From NCBI RefSeq assembly GCF_017565405.1, contig NZ_JAGEKR010000004.1:40719-104718 (forward strand): a DNA stretch of 64,000 nucleotides, written 5' to 3'. Positions 1 to 9,545 of this stretch are shown here, in pieces. A program made the position numbers and the translations under genes. The notes under the pieces are model-generated. The model saw only the letters and a list, made by a program, of their open reading frames with translations, had not been told where the DNA came from and searched no databases. The DNA is from Allobranchiibius sp. CTAmp26. Its GTDB lineage: Bacteria > Actinomycetota > Actinomycetes > Actinomycetales > Dermatophilaceae. Numbering within the stretch: the stretch's first letter is position 1; each line of letters starts with the position of its first letter.

Positions 1-57
1 GTCTTCACCGTTCGTCCGCACACTCCGACTATCACCCACCCGAAGGTTTCCTACTAC

Positions 58-1563
58 ATGACTGCCACCACCACCTCCCCGATCGCGATCAACGACATCG
101 GATCGGAAGAGGAGCTGCTCGCCGCGATCGACGCGACGATCAAGCACTTCAATGACGGAGACATCGTCGAGGGTGTCATCGTCAAGGTCGACCGGGACGA
201 GGTCCTGCTCGATATCGGTTACAAGACCGAGGGCGTCATTCCCTCGCGTGAGCTGTCCATCAAGCACGATGTCGACCCCGGCGAGGTCGTTTCCGTGGGC
301 GACGAGATCGAGGCCCTCGTCCTCCAGAAGGAGGACAAGGAAGGCCGTCTGATCCTGTCCAAGAAGCGTGCGCAGTACGAGCGCGCGTGGGGCACGATCG
401 AGAAGATCAAGGAAGAGGACGGTGTCGTCACCGGCACGGTCATCGAGGTCGTCAAGGGCGGTCTCATCATGGACGTCGGCCTGCGGGGCTTCCTGCCCGC
501 GTCGCTGGTGGAGATGCGTCGCGTGCGCGATCTGCAGCCGTACGTCGGCAAGGAGATCGAGGCCAAGATCATCGAGCTGGACAAGAACCGCAACAACGTG
601 GTCCTGTCCCGCCGTGCGTGGCTCGAGCAGACCCAGTCCGAGGTCCGCACCTCCTTCCTCAAGGAGCTGCAGAAGGGCCAGGTCCGCTCCGGTGTCGTCT
701 CCAGCATCGTCAACTTCGGCGCGTTCGTCGACCTGGGTGGCGTCGACGGTCTGGTGCACGTCTCCGAGCTGTCCTGGAAGCACATCGACCACCCGAGCGA
801 GGTTGTCGAGGTGGGCCAGGAGGTCACCGTCGAGGTGCTGGACGTCGACATGGAGCGCGAGCGCGTCTCCCTGTCGCTGAAGGCGACCCAGGAAGACCCG
901 TGGCAGCACTTCGCCCGGACCCACTCGATCGGTCAGATCGTGCCGGGCAAGGTCACCAAGCTGGTGCCCTTCGGTGCGTTCGTGCGGGTCGAGGACGGCA
1001 TCGAGGGCCTGGTGCACATCTCCGAGCTCGCCGAGCGTCACGTGGAGTTCCCGGAGCAGGTCGTCACCGTCGGCCGCGACGTCTTCGTCAAGGTCATCGA
1101 CATCGACCTGGAGCGTCGCCGCATCTCGCTGTCGCTGAAGCAGGCGAACGACGACGCCGCCGGCGCCGCCGAGTTCGACCCGACCCTCTACGGCATGGCC
1201 GCGGAGTACGACGACCAGGGCAACTACAAGTACCCCGAGGGCTTCGACTCCGAGACCAACGAGTGGCTCGAGGGCTTCGACGCGCAGCGTGAGAAGTGGG
1301 AGAAGCAGTACGCCGAGGCGCACGCCCGCTACGAGGCGCACCAGGCGCAGATCGAGCAGGCTCGCAAGGACGACGCCGATGCCGCCGCGGGTGCCGCGAC
1401 CGGCACGTCGTACTCCTCGGACAGCGCTGACGACTCCTCCGACGACGAGGGCGGCTCGGCCACCCCGTCGAGCAGCGGTAGCAGCGCACCGGTCCCGGCC
1501 GAGGGCACGCTGGCCTCGGACGAGGCTCTGGCCGCGTTGCGGGAGAAGTTGACCGGCAACTGA
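58..1563 (+). CDS. rpsA: 30S ribosomal protein S1
   Basis: Binds mRNA and tethers it to the small ribosomal subunit during initiation. The 501-residue protein carries four S1 RNA-binding repeats at roughly residues 34-103, 121-188, 206-275 and 291-361; the last two show the family pattern NFGAFVDLGG and PFGAFVRVEDG followed by LVHVSEL or LVHISEL. After residue 365 it runs into a charged, helix-prone stretch and then a low-complexity Ser/Asp/Ala tail. Four repeats is the actinobacterial form; E. coli has six. The ATG lies a short way after a GAAGG Shine-Dalgarno at about 42-46. It is followed by a strong terminator and stands alone. In actinobacteria coaE normally comes next, but here a sugar transporter operon intervenes. 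Confidence 0.97.
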   Translation: MTATTTSPIAINDIGSEEELLAAIDATIKHFNDGDIVEGVIVKVDRDEVLLDIGYKTEGVIPSRELSIKHDVDPGEVVSVGDEIEALVLQKEDKEGRLILSKKRAQYERAWGTIEKIKEEDGVVTGTVIEVVKGGLIMDVGLRGFLPASLVEMRRVRDLQPYVGKEIEAKIIELDKNRNNVVLSRRAWLEQTQSEVRTSFLKELQKGQVRSGVVSSIVNFGAFVDLGGVDGLVHVSELSWKHIDHPSEVVEVGQEVTVEVLDVDMERERVSLSLKATQEDPWQHFARTHSIGQIVPGKVTKLVPFGAFVRVEDGIEGLVHISELAERHVEFPEQVVTVGRDVFVKVIDIDLERRRISLSLKQANDDAAGAAEFDPTLYGMAAEYDDQGNYKYPEGFDSETNEWLEGFDAQREKWEKQYAEAHARYEAHQAQIEQARKDDADAAAGAATGTSYSSDSADDSSDDEGGSATPSSSGSSAPVPAEGTLASDEALAALREKLTGN

Positions 1564-1593
1564 TAGCAGTTCTCGGGCCACCGGCCCGAGGTG

Positions 1594-1626
1594 AAGGGCC
1601 CCGTCGGATCATCCGGCGGGGCCCTT
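1594..1626 (+). terminator. Intrinsic terminator of rpsA
   Basis: Hairpin with arms AAGGGCCCCGTCGGA and TCCGGCGGGGCCCTT: 15 pairs including one G-T wobble, and a three-base loop. The left arm begins about 30 bases after the rpsA stop. A second smaller hairpin, CTCGGGCC/GGCCCGAG at 1572-1590, sits just ahead of it. There is no T-tract, as is common in GC-rich actinobacteria. Confidence 0.85.
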
Positions 1627-1715
1627 CGCGCGCCACTCACGATTTCCCCAGGTGCCGCGCGCCCGTCCACTAGTGTTCGCTTCGTGGTCACCAGGTCGCT
1701 GAAGACTGGCTCATC

Positions 1716-2645
1716 GTGACGAGCGCCGCGGTTCCGCCCGCCCCGGTCGGCGACCCGCCACGTCGGCGTGGGCGCCCGATCGGCGAATGGACCCTCGCAG
1801 GGTTGCTCCTGCTGCCGAACCTGGTCCTGCTGGTGGTCTTCACCTACCGGCCGCTCATCGACAACGTGCGGCTGTCGTTCACCAGCTGGAACATCTCCGC
1901 ACCGGTCGCGCACTACATCGGGACCGCCAACTACGTGCGCTGGTGGCACGACCCGAATTCCCACCAGGTGTTGATCAACACCGTGGTCTTCACCGTGGCG
2001 ACGGTCGGCGTGTCGATGGTGCTCGGCCTCGCGCTGGCGATGCTGCTGGACCAGAAACTGCGCGGGCGCAACATCGTCCGCTCGGTGCTGTTCGCGCCGT
2101 TCGTGATCTCCGGTGCGGCCGTGGGCATCGCCTTCCAGTTCGTCTTCGACCCCAACTTCGGCCTGATCCGCGACCTCGCCCAACGGGTCGGCGTCACGGT
2201 GCCGGACTTCTACCAGCAGCCGCACTGGGCGCTGTTCATGGTGACCGTCACCTACATCTGGAAGAACCTCGGCTACACCTTCGTCATCTACCTCGCCGCC
2301 CTGCAGGGCCGCCGGGCCGACCTGGACGAGGCGGCCGAGATCGACGGGGCATCGCCCTGGCGCCGATTCACGAAGGTGCTGCTGCCGCAGCTGCGGCCCA
2401 CGACGTACTTCCTGTCGATCACCGTGCTGCTGAACTCGGTGCAGGTCTTCGACATCATCAACGTGATGACGCGGGGCGGGCCGCAGGGCTACGGCACGGC
2501 GACCATGGTCTACCAGGTCTACAAGGAGACCTTCGTCAACAGCCAGGCCGGGTACGGCGCGACTATCGCGACGATCATGTTCGTGTTCCTGCTGGTGGTC
2601 ACGCTGGTGCAGGTGCGGTTGATGGACCGGGGGCGGCAGACATGA
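1716..2645 (+). CDS. Sugar ABC transporter permease (MalF/UgpA type)
   Basis: First of two inner-membrane channel subunits of a CUT1-type carbohydrate importer. The 309-residue protein has a short cytoplasmic N-terminus rich in Pro and Arg, then about six membrane segments starting near residue 30. The EAA loop that contacts the ATPase is visible near residues 207-226 (DEAAEIDGASPWRRF), with the usual L-PQLRPT after it. I take the GTG at 1716 because the next possible start falls inside the first membrane segment. The gene overlaps the second permease by ATGA and heads an operon of permease, permease, binding protein and ATPase. The sugar cannot be told from sequence. No regulator lies next to it. 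Confidence 0.9.
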   Translation: MTSAAVPPAPVGDPPRRRGRPIGEWTLAGLLLLPNLVLLVVFTYRPLIDNVRLSFTSWNISAPVAHYIGTANYVRWWHDPNSHQVLINTVVFTVATVGVSMVLGLALAMLLDQKLRGRNIVRSVLFAPFVISGAAVGIAFQFVFDPNFGLIRDLAQRVGVTVPDFYQQPHWALFMVTVTYIWKNLGYTFVIYLAALQGRRADLDEAAEIDGASPWRRFTKVLLPQLRPTTYFLSITVLLNSVQVFDIINVMTRGGPQGYGTATMVYQVYKETFVNSQAGYGATIATIMFVFLLVVTLVQVRLMDRGRQT

Positions 2646-3532
2646 GCACGATGACCAAGCGCATCCGCGCCCGACGTACCGAGGTCCACAACGCCGAGGC
2701 GATGAGCCACAGCGGCCCGGCGCTGAAGACGTTCGGCTACCTCGCGATGGTCATCACGCTCCTGGTGGTCGCGGTGCCCCTCTTCTGGGTCGTGGTGACG
2801 TCCTTCAAGCAACGGCCGGACATCTTCACGCAGCCGGCCGAGTGGTGGCCGAAACATCCGACGACGGACGGCTATCACAACGCCGTGTTCGGCATCCCGT
2901 TCGGGAGCTACCTGCGCAACTCGCTGATCATCACGGGTGTCCTGTCGGCGACCAAGATCGTCCTCGGCGTGCTCTCCGCATACGCGCTGTCGCTGTTGCG
3001 TTTCCCGGGCCGCAACCTCGTCTTCATCGTGGTGATCGCCGCCCTGATGGTGCCCAACCAGATCACCGTCATCTCCAACTACGCGTTGGTCAGCCAGCTG
3101 GGCTGGCGCAACACCTTCCAAGGGATCATCATCCCGCTGGCGGGCGTGGCGTTCGGGACGTTCCTGATGCGCAACCAGTTCCTGTCCATCCCCACCGAGA
3201 TCATCGAGGCCGCGCGGCTGGACGGCGCCGGGCCTCTCAAGCTGCTCTGGCGGGTGGCCCTGCCGATGTCCTGGCCCACCCTGGTCGCGTTCTCGATCAT
3301 CACCATCGTCAACGAATGGAACGAGTACCTCTGGCCGTTCCTGATGTCTGACGATTCACGCACCGGCACTCTGCCGGTCGGCCTGACCCTCCTGCAGACC
3401 ACTGACGGGATCACCAACTGGGGCCCCGTCATGGCCGCGACCGTGCTCGCGATGCTGCCCGTCCTGATCGTCTTCCTCGTCCTGCAGCGCCACATGATCA
3501 AGGGCCTGACCGCCGGTGCGGTCAAAGGCTGA
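2642..3532 (+). CDS. Sugar ABC transporter permease (MalG/UgpE type)
   Basis: Second channel subunit of the CUT1 importer, 296 residues. It has a basic N-terminus, a first membrane helix at about residues 30-55 and the MalG-type EAA loop (EAARLDGAGPLKLLWRVALP) in the second half. The ATG at 2642 overlaps the upstream stop as ATGA, which argues for translational coupling and against the much longer open frame upstream. The C-terminus ends in a short basic tail (RHMIKGLTAGAVKG), typical of MalG/UgpE proteins. The substrate-binding protein follows after 31 bases. Confidence 0.9.
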   Translation: MSTMTKRIRARRTEVHNAEAMSHSGPALKTFGYLAMVITLLVVAVPLFWVVVTSFKQRPDIFTQPAEWWPKHPTTDGYHNAVFGIPFGSYLRNSLIITGVLSATKIVLGVLSAYALSLLRFPGRNLVFIVVIAALMVPNQITVISNYALVSQLGWRNTFQGIIIPLAGVAFGTFLMRNQFLSIPTEIIEAARLDGAGPLKLLWRVALPMSWPTLVAFSIITIVNEWNEYLWPFLMSDDSRTGTLPVGLTLLQTTDGITNWGPVMAATVLAMLPVLIVFLVLQRHMIKGLTAGAVKG

Positions 3533-3563
3533 CCTGAAGATCCCTCAGAAAGAGAGACACCCC

Positions 3564-4898
3564 ATGACTGACATGACTCGCCGTGGACTGTTGACCGCGG
3601 CCGGCGGAATCGCGGTGGCAGGCGGACTGGCGGCCTGTGCCGGGACGGGCGGCAGCACGAGCACCAACAGCGGCAGCTCGGGCGGCGGGGGTGGCGGGAA
3701 CAGCAGCCAGATCGAGTTCTGGAGCAACCACCCCGCCATGTCGAAGGCCACCGAACAGAAGCTGATCGCCGGCTTCGAGAAGAAGAACCCCAGCTTGAAG
3801 GTCAAACTCGTCGACGCCGGGAAGAACTACGAGGAGGTCGGCCAGAAGTTCAACGCCGCGCTGGGCGGAGGCAACCAACCGGACGTCGTCGTGGTCTCCG
3901 ACGTCACCTGGTTCAACTTCGCGTTGAACAAGCGACTCGCGGACGTCGCTGCGCTCTTGGCGGCCAACGGCCTCAGCTCCTCCGACTACGTGGACTCGCT
4001 CTACGCCGACTACAACTTCCAGGGCAGCGAGCACTACGCGCTGCCCTACTCCCGCTCCACGCCGCTCTTCTACTACAACAAGGACGTCTGGAAGAAGGCC
4101 GGCCTGCCCGACCGTGGCCCGAAGGACTGGGACGAGTTCACCTCGTGGTGCCCCGCCCTGCAGAAGGCGCTGGGCTCCGGCAAGGCGCCGATCATCCTCG
4201 ACGACGGGTCGGACTACCTGGACTGGACCTTCCAGTGCATCGCCTGGTCCTACGGCGGCGGCTACTCCGACAAGTGGACCCCCACCTTCTCCGAGGCGGG
4301 CACCGTCAAGGCCGGCCAGGTGCTGCAGGGCTGGGCCAAGAAGAAGTACCTCAAGACGTCGGCCGATTCCCAGAGCGACTTCTCCGCAGGCCTCGGTGCG
4401 GTGCTGCTGGAGTCCACCGGTGACATCTCCGGCATCCAGAAGGACGGCAAGTTCGGGCTCGGCGTGGCGTTCGTGCCGGCCCCGAACGGCATCAAGACGT
4501 GTCCGACCGGTGGCGCCGGGCTCGCGATCCCGCAGGGCATTTCCGATGCGCGTAAGAAGAACGCGATCAAGTTCATCGAGTTCATGACCAACGCGCAGAG
4601 CACCATCACCTTCAGCCAGGCGACGGGCTACATGCCGGTGCGCAAGTCGGCGCTGGACGACTCGGCCGAGAAGGCGTACCTCGCCAAGAACCCGGAGTAC
4701 GCGCTCGCGGTGACCCAGCTGCCCAAGACCCGGCCGCAAGCGTACGCGCGCGTGTTCGTGCCCGGTGGCGGCGCGCGCATCGGTCAGGCGCTGGACAAGA
4801 TCGTCGCGGGTTCGGATGTCACCTCGACGTTCAAGGAGCTGGACGCGTCGACGACCGCTGCGTACAACACCCAGGTCAAACCCCTGTTGAAGGCCTGA
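3564..4898 (+). CDS. Extracellular sugar-binding lipoprotein of ABC importer
   Basis: Family 1 extracellular solute-binding protein, 444 residues, that would capture the sugar outside the membrane and hand it to the two permeases. The N-terminus combines a twin-arginine motif (TRRGLL, residues 5-10), a hydrophobic stretch and a lipobox LAAC with Cys at residue 25, followed by a Gly/Ser linker. The mature part opens with IEFWSNHP, the usual first strand of family 1 binding proteins. I choose the ATG at 3564, after an AGAAAGAGAG Shine-Dalgarno, over an upstream in-frame start at 3516 that would overlap the permease and bury the signal. An ATG at 3573 is also possible. Tat export of a sugar-binding lipoprotein is known in actinobacteria. 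Confidence 0.9.
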   Translation: MTDMTRRGLLTAAGGIAVAGGLAACAGTGGSTSTNSGSSGGGGGGNSSQIEFWSNHPAMSKATEQKLIAGFEKKNPSLKVKLVDAGKNYEEVGQKFNAALGGGNQPDVVVVSDVTWFNFALNKRLADVAALLAANGLSSSDYVDSLYADYNFQGSEHYALPYSRSTPLFYYNKDVWKKAGLPDRGPKDWDEFTSWCPALQKALGSGKAPIILDDGSDYLDWTFQCIAWSYGGGYSDKWTPTFSEAGTVKAGQVLQGWAKKKYLKTSADSQSDFSAGLGAVLLESTGDISGIQKDGKFGLGVAFVPAPNGIKTCPTGGAGLAIPQGISDARKKNAIKFIEFMTNAQSTITFSQATGYMPVRKSALDDSAEKAYLAKNPEYALAVTQLPKTRPQAYARVFVPGGGARIGQALDKIVAGSDVTSTFKELDASTTAAYNTQVKPLLKA

Positions 4899-4902
4899 TC
4901 AG

Positions 4903-6096
4903 ATGGCGAGTGTCTACTTCGACGAAGCGAGCCGTCTGCACAAGGGCAACGACCACCCGTCGGTCGATGCGCTGACGCTGGACATCCAGGACGGGGAGTT
5001 CCTCGTCCTGGTGGGTCCGTCGGGGTGCGGCAAGTCCACGACCCTGCGGATGCTCGCGGGCCTGGAACCGGTCGACCGCGGCCGGATCCTGATCAACGGG
5101 CACGACCAGGCCGGCGTACGCCCACGGGACCGGGACATCGCCATGGTGTTCCAGAGCTACGCGCTCTACCCGAACATGTCGGCCGCGGACAACATGGGTT
5201 TCGCGCTGCGCAACTCCGGGGTGAGCAAGGACGAGACGGCCCGGCGGGTGCACGAGGCGGCGAAGATCCTGGAGCTGGAGCAGATGCTGAACCGCCGCCC
5301 GGGGCAGATGTCCGGCGGTCAGCGTCAGCGGGTCGCGATGGGACGCGCGATCGTGCGTGACCCGAAGGTCTTCTGCATGGACGAGCCGCTGTCCAACCTG
5401 GACGCCAAGCTGCGGGTGTCCACCCGCGCGCAGATCGCCGCGCTGCAGCGCCGCCTGGAGGTCACGACCGTCTACGTGACGCACGACCAGGTCGAGGCCA
5501 TGACGATGGGCCACCGGGTCGCCGTGCTGCGCGACGGCGTGCTGCAGCAGGTGGCCACACCGGAGGAGCTCTACCGCCGGCCGGTCAACACGTTCGTGGC
5601 CGGTTTCATCGGGTCGCCGGCGATCAACCTGGTGCGCTGCGACGTCCGCGGTGGTGCTGCCGACCTGTACGGAGCGTCGGTGCCGCTCGAGCGCTCCGCG
5701 GTGGGCGATGCGGACAGCGTGCAGGTGGGTGTGCGCCCGGAGTCCTGGACCGTCGCGTCGGCGGGCGCTCCGGGTGCGCTGCGCCTCACGGTCGACATCG
5801 TCGAGTCGCTGGGATCGGAGTCGTTCGTATACGGGCACCCCGATCACCCGACCGGCACCGCGGTGCCGGCCGTGGACCCGGTCGACGGCGGCGACCAGAC
5901 ACCCGGGGCTGCCGGTGCCGAAAGCGCGGGGCTGACGGTGCGGCTCGGACGTGAGCACCGACCCTCCGTGGGCGACGTGCTGCACGTGGTCCCGCTCCCG
6001 CAGGAGGTGCTGCTCTTCGACAGCGAGTCCGGGGAACGGCTCGGCAGCTCCTCGGGCACGCACGGTGCGTCGCGGGCGGACTTCCTGCAGAAGTAG
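4903..6096 (+). CDS. Sugar ABC transporter ATP-binding protein (UgpC/MsmK type)
   Basis: ATPase of the CUT1 importer, 397 residues. Walker A GPSGCGKST is at about residues 39-47, the Q-loop VFQSYALYPNMS follows, the signature MSGGQRQRVAMGRAI comes next and Walker B reads VFCMDEPLSNLDAKLR. After residue 240 comes a TOBE/OB-type regulatory domain of the kind that binds inducer-exclusion or regulatory partners in MalK relatives. A 40-residue stretch rich in Gly, Pro and Ala around residues 310-345 interrupts that domain and looks like a lineage-specific loop. The gene starts four bases after the binding-protein stop and ends the operon, four bases before a convergent dehydrogenase. Confidence 0.92.
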   Translation: MASVYFDEASRLHKGNDHPSVDALTLDIQDGEFLVLVGPSGCGKSTTLRMLAGLEPVDRGRILINGHDQAGVRPRDRDIAMVFQSYALYPNMSAADNMGFALRNSGVSKDETARRVHEAAKILELEQMLNRRPGQMSGGQRQRVAMGRAIVRDPKVFCMDEPLSNLDAKLRVSTRAQIAALQRRLEVTTVYVTHDQVEAMTMGHRVAVLRDGVLQQVATPEELYRRPVNTFVAGFIGSPAINLVRCDVRGGAADLYGASVPLERSAVGDADSVQVGVRPESWTVASAGAPGALRLTVDIVESLGSESFVYGHPDHPTGTAVPAVDPVDGGDQTPGAAGAESAGLTVRLGREHRPSVGDVLHVVPLPQEVLLFDSESGERLGSSSGTHGASRADFLQK

Positions 6097-6100
6097 CGGG

Positions 6101-6850
6101 TCAACCTCGGCCGAGCACGGTGCCGCCGTTGACCTGCAGGATCTGCCCGGTCGTCCAGCCGGCGTCCGGTGCCGCCAGATAGGCGACGGCTTCGGCGACC
6201 TCCTCGGGGGTGCCGGGACGTCCCATCGGGATCGGGGCGACCCGGTTGGCCACGATGCCGGGGTCGGCCTCGATGCGCGGGCGCCAGAAGTCGGTGTCCG
6301 GCACGAAGCCCGGTGCGACCGCGTTGACGGTGATTCCGTCCTTCGCGAGTCGGCCGGCCATCCACAGCACCCAGGCGTTCACGGCTGCCTTGGCCGCGCC
6401 GTACGAGCTGCTGCCGCGCAGCGCCGCGACCGAACTCATCGCCACGATGCGGCCACCGGGCCGGGCGAACGCGTCGAGGAGGGCCTCGGTGAGCAGCACC
6501 GTCGGCAGCACGTTGCCGTCGAAGTCGGCGCGCCAGCTGGCGGCCACCTGGTGCAGATCGCCGGTGGCCAGCCCGAGGTTGCCGCCGGCGTTCGCGACGA
6601 GGACGTCGACGACGCCGCCGCCCGCGATGCGGCCGGCGAGGTCGCTGACCGCGTCCGGGTCGGTGAGATCGCAGGAGTAGGTCGTCACGCGGCTGTGCGC
6701 GTCGGCGTCCTGCAGCGCCGTGGCGGCCTTGGCGAGCGGCTGCTCGCGACGGCCGACCAGGATGAGCTCGGGGTGTTCGGGAAGGAGTCGTCGCGCGATG
6801 GCCAGGCCGATGCCGGTGCCACCGCCGGTCACGATGATGCGTCGGGTCAT
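6101..6850 (-). CDS. SDR family NAD(P)-dependent oxidoreductase
   Basis: Classical short-chain dehydrogenase, 249 residues, one Rossmann domain. Visible motifs are the cofactor loop TGGGTGIG near residues 8-15, the NAGG structural motif in mid-protein, and the catalytic Ser plus YGAAK (Tyr-x3-Lys). ELILVGRR after strand beta-2 carries Arg residues that suggest NADP. The ATG at 6850 fits the family start (MTRRIIVTGGG); the longer reading frame needs a TTG four codons upstream. It ends four bases from the convergent sugar ABC ATPase and is divergent from coaE, with 46 bases between. The substrate is unknown. A role in sugar or polyol oxidation is only a guess from the neighbouring importer. Confidence 0.85.
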   Translation of the reverse strand: MTRRIIVTGGGTGIGLAIARRLLPEHPELILVGRREQPLAKAATALQDADAHSRVTTYSCDLTDPDAVSDLAGRIAGGGVVDVLVANAGGNLGLATGDLHQVAASWRADFDGNVLPTVLLTEALLDAFARPGGRIVAMSSVAALRGSSSYGAAKAAVNAWVLWMAGRLAKDGITVNAVAPGFVPDTDFWRPRIEADPGIVANRVAPIPMGRPGTPEEVAEAVAYLAAPDAGWTTGQILQVNGGTVLGRG

Positions 6851-6896
6851 CCCTGCATCCAATCAGGGCCCTTCCAGCCGCCTATACGCTTTGGGT

Positions 6897-8099
6897 GTGC
6901 TGCGGGTGGGTCTGACGGGTGGGATCGGATCGGGGAAGTCCTCGGTCTCCGGTCTCTTGGCCGAGCGCGGTGCGGTCGTCGTGGACGCCGACCGGGTCGC
7001 CCGGGAGGTGGTCGAGCCGGGCACGCCAGGTCTGGCGCAGATCGAGCACCGTTTCGGGCGGGCGGTGCTCGCCTCGGACGGGTCCCTGGACCGCCCGGCG
7101 CTGGGTGCGATCGTCTTCGCCGATCCCGCCGCGCGACGCGACCTGGAGCAGATCACCCATCCTCTGATCGGGGTCCGCACCCGCGAGCTGATCGAACAGG
7201 CCGGCCCCGACGCCATCGTGATCCACGACCAGCCGCTGCTGGTGGAGATGGGGCTGGCGCCGATGAACCATCTGACCGTCGTGGTCGGGGCGAGTGAACA
7301 GACCCGGGTGCAGCGCGTCGTGCGCGACCGCGGGATGAGCGAACAGGATGCGCGCGCCCGGATCGAGGCGCAGGCCGACGACGCCGCGCGGCACGCGGTG
7401 GCGGACTCCTGGATCGACAACGACGGCACGCAGGAGCAGTTGGCCGACCGGGTCGCCGCGCTCTGGGACGAGCGACTGGCGCCGTTCGACGGCAACCTAC
7501 GCGCGGACCGTCCGGTGCTGCGGGAGACCTGTGCCACGGTGGTGCTGCACGAACACCGGCCCGAGTGGGCCGCCCGGGCGGCACGGGTCATCGCGCGCAT
7601 CCGCCACCAACTGGACGCTGCCGACATCCCGTACGCGGGTCTCGAGCACGTCGGCTCGACGGCCGTCCCCGGGCTGGTCGCCCGGGACGTGGTCGACGTC
7701 CAGGTGCGGATGCACCACCTGCAGGACCGGGCCGACGCGCTGCCGGGTGCGCTGCGGGCCGCCGCGGTCGTCGGACTGCGGGCCGACCAGGATCGACCGC
7801 ACGACTGGGCGCCGCGTCCGGCCGACTGGCGCACGCTGCGGGCCGGCGGCGCCGATCCGTGCGACGTCGTGCGCGTGCACGTGCGCGAGGACGGATCCCC
7901 CGGAGCCCGGGCGGTGCTGTCGTTCCGCGACTGGCTGCGCGCCGACGCAGGGGAGCGGGCGGCGTACTCCGAGCTGAAGTCGACGGTCGCGCACCAGTTC
8001 TCGTCGCACGACTACCCCGCCGCGATCGAGCGCTGGTACGCGCGAGCCCTGCCGCGGGCGCGGGAGTGGGCACGGTCGACGGGGTGGTCGCCGAGCTGA
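6897..8099 (+). CDS. coaE: Dephospho-CoA kinase with C-terminal GrpB (UPF0157) domain
   Basis: Catalyses the last step of coenzyme A synthesis, ATP-dependent phosphorylation of dephospho-CoA. Residues 1 to about 200 are the kinase: P-loop GGIGSGKSS near the start, the CoA-binding region with HPLI, and the lid with RVVRDRGMS. From about residue 215 to the C-terminus there is a GrpB/UPF0157 domain, recognised by EHVGSTAVPG and the preceding HRPEWAARAA. Total 400 residues, double a stand-alone CoaE. This fusion is typical of actinobacteria. The GTG at 6897 places the first strand at residue 3 as in other CoaE proteins; an upstream in-frame extension would overlap the divergent dehydrogenase. Confidence 0.93.
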   Translation: MLRVGLTGGIGSGKSSVSGLLAERGAVVVDADRVAREVVEPGTPGLAQIEHRFGRAVLASDGSLDRPALGAIVFADPAARRDLEQITHPLIGVRTRELIEQAGPDAIVIHDQPLLVEMGLAPMNHLTVVVGASEQTRVQRVVRDRGMSEQDARARIEAQADDAARHAVADSWIDNDGTQEQLADRVAALWDERLAPFDGNLRADRPVLRETCATVVLHEHRPEWAARAARVIARIRHQLDAADIPYAGLEHVGSTAVPGLVARDVVDVQVRMHHLQDRADALPGALRAAAVVGLRADQDRPHDWAPRPADWRTLRAGGADPCDVVRVHVREDGSPGARAVLSFRDWLRADAGERAAYSELKSTVAHQFSSHDYPAAIERWYARALPRAREWARSTGWSPS

Positions 8100-8132
8100 C
8101 CCGCGGCGCCGCTGTCAGGCCACGGGCATACG

Positions 8133-9545
8133 GTGGCCGACGTGGAGATGAGTCGGCGCCGTCGGATCCTGGTGCTCGGCATCTGCTGCATGAGCCTGTT
8201 CGTCGTGGGCATCGACGTCACCGCGGTGAACCTTGCGCTGCCGTCCATCAGCAACGACCTGCATGCGTCGTTCTCGCAGCTGCAGTGGGTGCTCGACGCC
8301 TACACCCTGGTCCTCGCGAGTCTCCTGATGCTGTCCGGGTCGGTCGCCGACCGGATCGGCCGACGCAAGGTCTTCCAGGTCGGTCTGGTGCTGTTCGGAG
8401 CCGGCTCCCTGCTCTGCTCGCTGTCGGTGAGCGCCCCGATGCTCATCGGCGCGCGCGGCGTGCAGGCCGTCGGCGGTTCGATGCTCAACCCGGTCGCGAT
8501 GTCGATCATCACCAACACGTTCACCCAAGCCCGCGAACGTGCTCAGGCCATCGGGGTATGGGGCGGCACGGTCGGTCTCAGCATGGCGCTCGGCCCCGTG
8601 GTGGGCGGCGGGCTGGTGGACGCGGTGGGCTGGAAGGCGATCTTCTGGATCAACGTGCCGATCGTGGCGCTGGCCGCCGTGCTCGCCGCGCGCTTCGTCC
8701 CCGAGTCACGGGCCGCCACGGCGCGCCGGCTCGATCCGGTGGGCCAGGTGCTGGTGATCGGGCTGCTCGCGAGCCTCACCTACGGCATCATCGAGGGCCG
8801 CGATCTCGGCTGGACGTCGGGGCGGGTGCTCCTGTGCGCGGCGGTCGCGGTCGGCTGTGCGGTCGCGATCGGTGTCGTGGAGCCGCGCCGCAAGCAGCCG
8901 CTGATCGAGCTCGGCTTCTTCCGCAGCGTCCCGTTCACCGGGGCCGTCGTCTGCGCGATCCTCGGCTTCGCGTCGCTCGGCGGGTTCCTCTTCGTCAACA
9001 CCCTCTATCTACAACAGGCGCGGGGGATGTCTCCGGTGCATGCCGGGCTGATGACGCTGCCGATGGCCGGGATGATCGCAGTCTGCGCACCGCTGTCCGG
9101 ACGACTCGTCGGGCGGATCGGACCCCGGGTGTCGATGATCGTGGCGGGTGTCGGGTTCACCGTCAGTGCGTTGATCCTCACCACGTTGCGCACCGACACC
9201 TCGTTGCTGGTGCTGGGGGCGGCCTATCTCGGATTCGGCATCGGTTTCGGGTTCCTCAACGCGCCCATCACGAACGCCGCCGTCTCGGGCATGCCGAGGG
9301 AGCAGTCCGGCGTCGCGGCCGCGATCGCCTCGACGAGCCGGCAGGTCGGATCCGCGCTCGGAGTGGCCGTGTTCGGCGCTCTGGCGTCGGCACGGCTGAC
9401 CGGTCCGCTGCGGGTCTCGCTGGCGTCGGCGAGCCACGCGGGGTGGTGGGTGATGGCCGGCTGCGGTGTGGCGTTGTTTGCGATGGCGTTCGTCACGACG
9501 GGGGAGCGGGCCCGCCGTACGTCGTACGAGGCCGCCACCGTCTGA
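8133..9545 (+). CDS. MFS multidrug transporter (DHA2 family, 14 helices)
   Basis: Proton-driven exporter of 470 residues with the hydrophobic pattern of a 14-helix DHA2 drug:H+ antiporter (EmrB/QacA type). Helix 1 ends in the DHA2 motif D-x-T-x-VNLALPSI, and motif A between helices 2 and 3 reads GSVADRIGRRKVF. Motif C of antiporters appears as GLSMALGPVVGGGLVDAVGW in helix 5. Three nearby starts are possible (GTG 8133, GTG 8142, ATG 8148); I report the longest. It is 33 bases after coaE on the same strand and could be read through from it. No regulator is adjacent and the substrate is unknown. Confidence 0.88.
   Translation: MADVEMSRRRRILVLGICCMSLFVVGIDVTAVNLALPSISNDLHASFSQLQWVLDAYTLVLASLLMLSGSVADRIGRRKVFQVGLVLFGAGSLLCSLSVSAPMLIGARGVQAVGGSMLNPVAMSIITNTFTQARERAQAIGVWGGTVGLSMALGPVVGGGLVDAVGWKAIFWINVPIVALAAVLAARFVPESRAATARRLDPVGQVLVIGLLASLTYGIIEGRDLGWTSGRVLLCAAVAVGCAVAIGVVEPRRKQPLIELGFFRSVPFTGAVVCAILGFASLGGFLFVNTLYLQQARGMSPVHAGLMTLPMAGMIAVCAPLSGRLVGRIGPRVSMIVAGVGFTVSALILTTLRTDTSLLVLGAAYLGFGIGFGFLNAPITNAAVSGMPREQSGVAAAIASTSRQVGSALGVAVFGALASARLTGPLRVSLASASHAGWWVMAGCGVALFAMAFVTTGERARRTSYEAATV

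Noticed and set aside
1668..1675. CACTAGTG palindrome before the sugar transporter operon, as a LacI-type operator
   Set aside because: Only eight bases, no flanking symmetry and no regulator gene nearby.
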